A DNA stretch of 64,000 nucleotides from Actinia tenebrosa. Taxonomy: Eukaryota; Cnidaria; Anthozoa; Actiniaria; Actiniidae. Position numbers and translations under genes: made by a program. The notes below the pieces were generated by a model, which ran no database searches, was not told the origin of the DNA, and saw nothing but the letters and a program-made list of their open reading frames with translations. Location of the stretch: contig NW_022261704.1 of NCBI RefSeq assembly GCF_009602425.1, forward strand, positions 10,861 to 74,860, written 5' to 3'. Positions 39,501-45,500 of the stretch are shown here, piece after piece (the first letter of the stretch is position 1; the number at the start of each line of letters is the position of its first letter).

Positions 39501-42500
39501 CTTAGGTTTACAACTACAGCAGTTTTGCCGACAAAAATAGCAAAGCAGAAAAGTGCTGCAATCAAAATAAAGTGCCAAGAGGGTTAAGCTGTTGCAACAA
39601 TGTTGGCTATAATATCACATATCAGACATGCGCTGACCGATCCAGCAAAGGAGAAACAGACTGTGGGTTAGGAGTCGTTTGCGATAAGGCCCAGGAAAGC
39701 TCTGCCAGATGTGATCGCTGTGACTTCTCAACAAGCACCCTTCTGTGTGGTTCTACCAAAGGGTATTACAAGCCAACTACAGTGCCAACAACACCAAGGA
39801 TATGTGCATCTGATTTCCTAAAGCTTAGTGTGCCAGCCGGTGATTCTGTCCTAAGTTTTAGGGACACTAATCTATCACCTCACACGGAATATCAATATTA
39901 TGTAGTGGCGATTAACGCTGAGGGAAATACTACTAGTGAAATGGCAAGAAATAGAACCCTTATGGCCAGCCCTGATGGTTTGGCACCTCCAGTTGCCACT
40001 GCAATATCTTATTCAGCTATTCGTGTTATTTGGAAACCACCTTCAGTAATGAACGGAGAACTAAAATCATATGTTCTTTTTCGTATCAACCAGCGTACAA
40101 ACAAACGGGAAAAAGTATACAGTGGGTTGAGTCTTACATATACTGATTTAGCCGGTCTCGAAGCGTTCACTGGGTACAAATACGAACTGCAAGCGTGTAC
40201 AACAGAGTGTACTAGCGTTTTTTCCACAGTTACCTTCACGAAAGAGTCATCCCCATCTATTGTTGGAGCACCTACTTTGTTCGCTTTATCATCCTCCAGT
40301 ATCAACGTATCATGGTCTCTTCCTCCAAAACCAAATGGCAAGATTATACGATATAACATCAGTCAAATTATAAACAGTACATACAAAGTTCATCTTAACC
40401 CTAATGACAAAGGACTTGGAATGTCCCTAATAGTGAACAACTTGAAACCCTATGAGAATTACACGTTTCAAGTTGTTGCATGCACGAAAATTGGATGTAA
40501 AGAGGGACCTTCTGCTTCTGTGCTCACTCTTGAAGATGCACCGGAGGATGTTCGGCCTCCGACATTAGTGGCTCTTGGAGCACGAGAGATCGAAGCTACT
40601 TGGTTTGAGCCAGGTGTTCCAAATGGTATCGTCTACTTGTATTCGTTGTATAGGAATCACACTATCGTGTATAATGGTACTGACAACTGTTCCATGAGTG
40701 ATCAAGGTAAATACAAATGTATTTACAGAGATCAAGGGCTCAGGCCTATGACTGTGTATAGCTACTATGTGGCCGCTACAACTAAAGGTGGTACAACCAG
40801 AAGTAGTGCTGTTAGTGCACAAACGCCCGAAAGTTCGCCCGAAGAAATACCTTTACCAACTCTGACACCACGATCAGCTTATTCAATATATGCTGAATGG
40901 AACTCACCCAGCAATCCTAATGGTATCATTACTGGATACGCCATTATAGTTGACGGCACTGAGCATAGCACAGGTTTGACTAAAACCAAGCTTGTTGAAA
41001 ATCTGCAGCCATATACGAGATATGAGTTTAGAGTCAAGGCGTGTACCAGCAAAGGTTGTGGAATCGGAGATCGAGCATATGCTAGGACGTTGGAGGCACC
41101 GCCTGCAGGAGTAAATCCACCCCGGCTTGAAGCCAAGGAGTGGAATGTGGTGTCCATATCATGGGATGAACCTGGGTCGCCAAACGGCATCATTACCAAA
41201 TATAAAGCGGAACGCCAGCATGGTAACGAAGTACCATTGATAGTTTGTTTAAAAACGGGATTAACTTTGTCTACCAGAACATGTTTGGACAGTGGGGGAA
41301 ATCTGAAGGGATACACACAGTACGAGTACCGGATCTTGACTGAAAATAGCGCTGGCATCGGATATAGTTCTTGGAGTATTATACGTACAATGGAAGGCCC
41401 TCCACAGGGAATTAAACAGCCAACAGTTTATGTAATCAATGCAACTGCCGTAACCGCTTTTTGGGAAGCACCATTAGATCCAAATGGTGTTATCATTCAT
41501 TATGAGCTTAGATACCAGCCTTTAAATGTTTTAGACAGTAATATTTCGGTAGCCGGGCGAGTCGACCGCAATACGTTCAACATGACCGTAAACATTTTGA
41601 AGCCCAATACGGACTATCAGTTCTTGATAGCCGCAATCAACACGAGACGTGAGGGTGTAAGTTCATGGACCTCAGCCAAAACCAAGGAGGCACCTCCAGC
41701 TGATTTGAAGCCGTTCAATGCAGAAAGACTCCCCGGAGGAACGTCATTACGACTTTACTGGGACCAACCTGGAAGCCCAAATGGAATTATAACTCATTAT
41801 AATATATACAAAGATAATATCAAAATATTTGAAGGAAAAATTCGGGAATATATTGTCACAAAGCTTACGCCTTACACCGCGTATGAATTCCAGTTGGAGG
41901 CTTGCACTTCTGCCGGATGCACAAAAGGGGATTCAAAGTCAATATATTCAGCAGAGGTAAACCCTACTGGCCAAGCTGCTCCAATTTCGGGCTTTGTAAA
42001 CTCCACAGTTGTTGTGCTAACCTGGCGGCAGCCTGTTGTACCAAATGGTGTTATTCAGCGATTTGAAGTACTGCGCAGGACAACAACATTGCAAGCCAGA
42101 AAGAGACGATCTGTTAGTGAAGATATCGTATATTCGACAAATAAGACGAACGAAACCGTATTTAGCTACATGGATACTGGACTAAAACCATACACTCGCT
42201 ATCAATATAAAATTCGTGCTTTTAACAATGGCGGCCAAACGGACAGTGATTGGCTAAATGTAGACACAAAAGAAGCCCCGCCAAGTCACGTAATCCCACC
42301 AAATGTAATAACTTTGGACGCTTATAGGCTGAATGTAACATGGAGAGAACCAGACAATCCAAATGGAGTCATTCAGTATTATTTAGTATATCGTAATGGT
42401 ACCATTATACACAAAGGGAGTAATCTTTACTTTTTGGACGAAGGTCGTGAACCATATACAGTATATAGCTACACGATATCTGCATGTAGTGGAGGTGGTT

Positions 42501-45500
42501 GTAAGGAAAGTATGCCCGCTTCACAACGTACGGACCAAGCCGCACCAGCGCAGGTCAGCCCACCAACCTTGTCGGCTTTAAGTGCGATTGCGATTCGAAT
42601 TGAATGGAACATTCCTGGCAAACCAAATGGTATAATAACTGCATACAAGATATACGAAGGAAGAGGTTCTTCCCCTATCTACTCAGGCCAAGATCGCAGC
42701 TTCACTGTAAGTGCTAAAAAGCCGTACACAGAATACGAATTCTCTGTAGAAGCTTGTACAACGGCTGGCTGCACTAGAAGTATTTCTTCAAAAGTTCGTA
42801 CTCGGGAGTCTACTCCTAGTTCTATGGCAGCGCCTGTTGCTACTGTTGCAGGTTCTCGTACTGTCCGTGTCTTGTGGACACCACCGACAGAGCCAAATGG
42901 TATTATACTTTATTATATACTTTCTAGAAATGGGATACCTGTGTACAATGGATCTGACGTTCGATATAATGACTACGATGTAGCGCCTTACACAATTTAT
43001 GAGTACACGATATATGCTGTAAATAATGCCGGTCGTGGTCTTGATAGCCCAATCGGGCGTAACCCTCCTACAAATCCTGGTGCACCTGACAACATTACAG
43101 CGCCTTCATTGATTGTGTTAGGCTCAAATTCCATTCGTGTTAAATGGGAAAAACCTGGACTTCCGAATGGCAATATTATTAAATACTACGTAATGTACAA
43201 CAACCAAGAAAAAGACGCCTTCTTGGCCCTGGAAACTGTCTTAGATGCACTTGAAGCTTATACCCTTTATGAAGTACGTATTAAAGCTTGTACTAATGCA
43301 GCCTGCAGTATTGGCGAAATAGCTAAAGCTAGGACGTCTGAGGCAGTGCCAGCGTCGCAGGGACGACCTGTTATCCCAAGTGAGTCAATCCAAGCACGAA
43401 GTGTGCGTGTTACTTGGGGCGAGCCTGCAAAGCCAAACGGTTTTATCGTCATGTACACTTTATACCGCCGAAAGGTGATAAGAGCAGTTGGTGCACGAGC
43501 ATCATACGGTACTATCGTCTCCGTGCATAACGCGTCAAATGGTACTGACCTTGCATTCACCGATAAAACAGTACTTCCATACTCTGAATACGAGTACCGA
43601 GTAACATCAACCAATAGTAAAGGATCGGCAACAAGTGGATGGGCTGTTGTCAAGACTCTTCCAGACGTCCCAGAAAACGTGCCAGCCCCACAGATTACAA
43701 AGAAGTTCCAAGATAGACTTGAAGTATTGATTAAAGCTCCTTTAACGCCAAATGGAGAAATCCGTAATTATGTACTTATCAATGCGGGAAAGAATGTGTC
43801 TGAAGGACTAGAGACCTCCAGAATGATATCAAATCTAGAGCCTTTTACTGTTTACAAGATTCAAGTCTCTGCTTGTACAGATGCTGGTTGTACAACGAGT
43901 CCTGATGTCAGTGAAACAACAAGTGAAGGAACCCCAACTCAATTTAGTGCCCCTACTGCTGTGAAGATCATGTCAAGATCGGTTGACTTGGCTTGGGACG
44001 AACCTGTTAAACCCAATGGAATTATAACACGGTTAGTGCTTAACAATTTCTTCTAAATAAATTCTTCGTTAACTTACCATACGATGTACGTGCTTAGAAA
44101 GAATCTGAACTTCACATGAATAATTAATGAGTATTTAGACCTATCAGGTCCTTCAAATCCATCACGTGCATGGATCTTTATACCTGATAATAGTTCAACA
44201 TGGATATCTTTATATAAAGATTTTAAAACCTTTATAAAGGACCAAAAGAGTACAAAAGGTTGATTCTTCGACTTACTTCCTTCAAACTTCACAGTTAACT
44301 CGTTCTTTTACTATAACACGCTCTTTCCAGGTATGGCAATTACTCTTCTGTTCTGTGAGTTTTGGAATTACACGAAAGCTAATTGCAATTGAAACAAATC
44401 GTGTCCTATTTTTTTAGATGTAATTCTAATTACTGAAGTATCAATTGAGTTTTCTTGCATTTTATACTCGTATGGTAAGTTTTATTTATTTTTTCCTCTT
44501 TTCTGCTCCAGATACGAAGTGTTGCATCGCATGACTTGCGTCAAAGGATCATCCTTCGAAATACCATCAAATGGCACGAGTGCTGGTCTAGAAAAAAACG
44601 CTACTGTTGATAGTCTGATGCCATTCATCACATACGACTTCATTATTCGTGTTTACAACAGCAAATATTCTGGGCTGTCTGATGTCAAGGCCGTGACTAC
44701 TCTGCCTGAAGGTAAGACTATCAGGCTGTTATCAACATAATGTTTCCAAAATTATATTAAGCATTTTTCAATTTTCCTTTTTTTAATATATATATTTTAG
44801 TATAATCGACAAGATTGGGCTTGGTGCCTTGTATTGTGACCTATGTTTCGGTTAGGTGGATGTCGCAAAAAAGCTGATTATAATATTTCTTCCATTTCTC
44901 TTCCACAAGCATGCAGTAATGGCTTGACCGTTTGCTGTCAAGTCTTGCCTTATTGATCTAACTAAAATAAAACTGAATCGATTGAGGAGATCGTCCGACA
45001 TATTCCACTATAAACTGTTTTCCAAATCTATTTTATTTCTTTTTTTCCTTTTTTTTTTCGATTTCAGTTTTGATTTTTCAAAAACAGCCTGGTTGTTCGC
45101 AGTATAGTTTCTGTCTATTGCTTATTTGCTGACAAACGATTCTAATATTATATTCACAAGGAACAATGTAAAGTGTACAGTATTCCAATTCAATTCCAGA
45201 TCCTCTAGCTCTGGCTGATTCTCCTCCTCGCGTTAACGTAACTGGTTTCCACGTCTCTGTGGACTGGAGTGAATGTTTTATATTGAATGGACCACTGGAC
45301 GAATACACACTGCTAGAAAAAGGTGTGATTGTCTTTCGAGGACAAAAGACAGCCAACAATTTTCCAAATAGGGCACGCGGAGGTAGGTTGTGTTGAAAAC
45401 TATCAATAGGACGCCTTTGTGCGGGTCTATTGTCTTAACATCTTGCGCGCTAGCTGTTAGAACTTTGCCCAGTTGTACGAATTCGACGGATAAATCTTAT

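Noticed and set aside
40009-43653. Minus-strand frames of 60-160 codons over the usherin giant exon
   Set aside because: Shadows of the coding exon; no domain features or splice signals.
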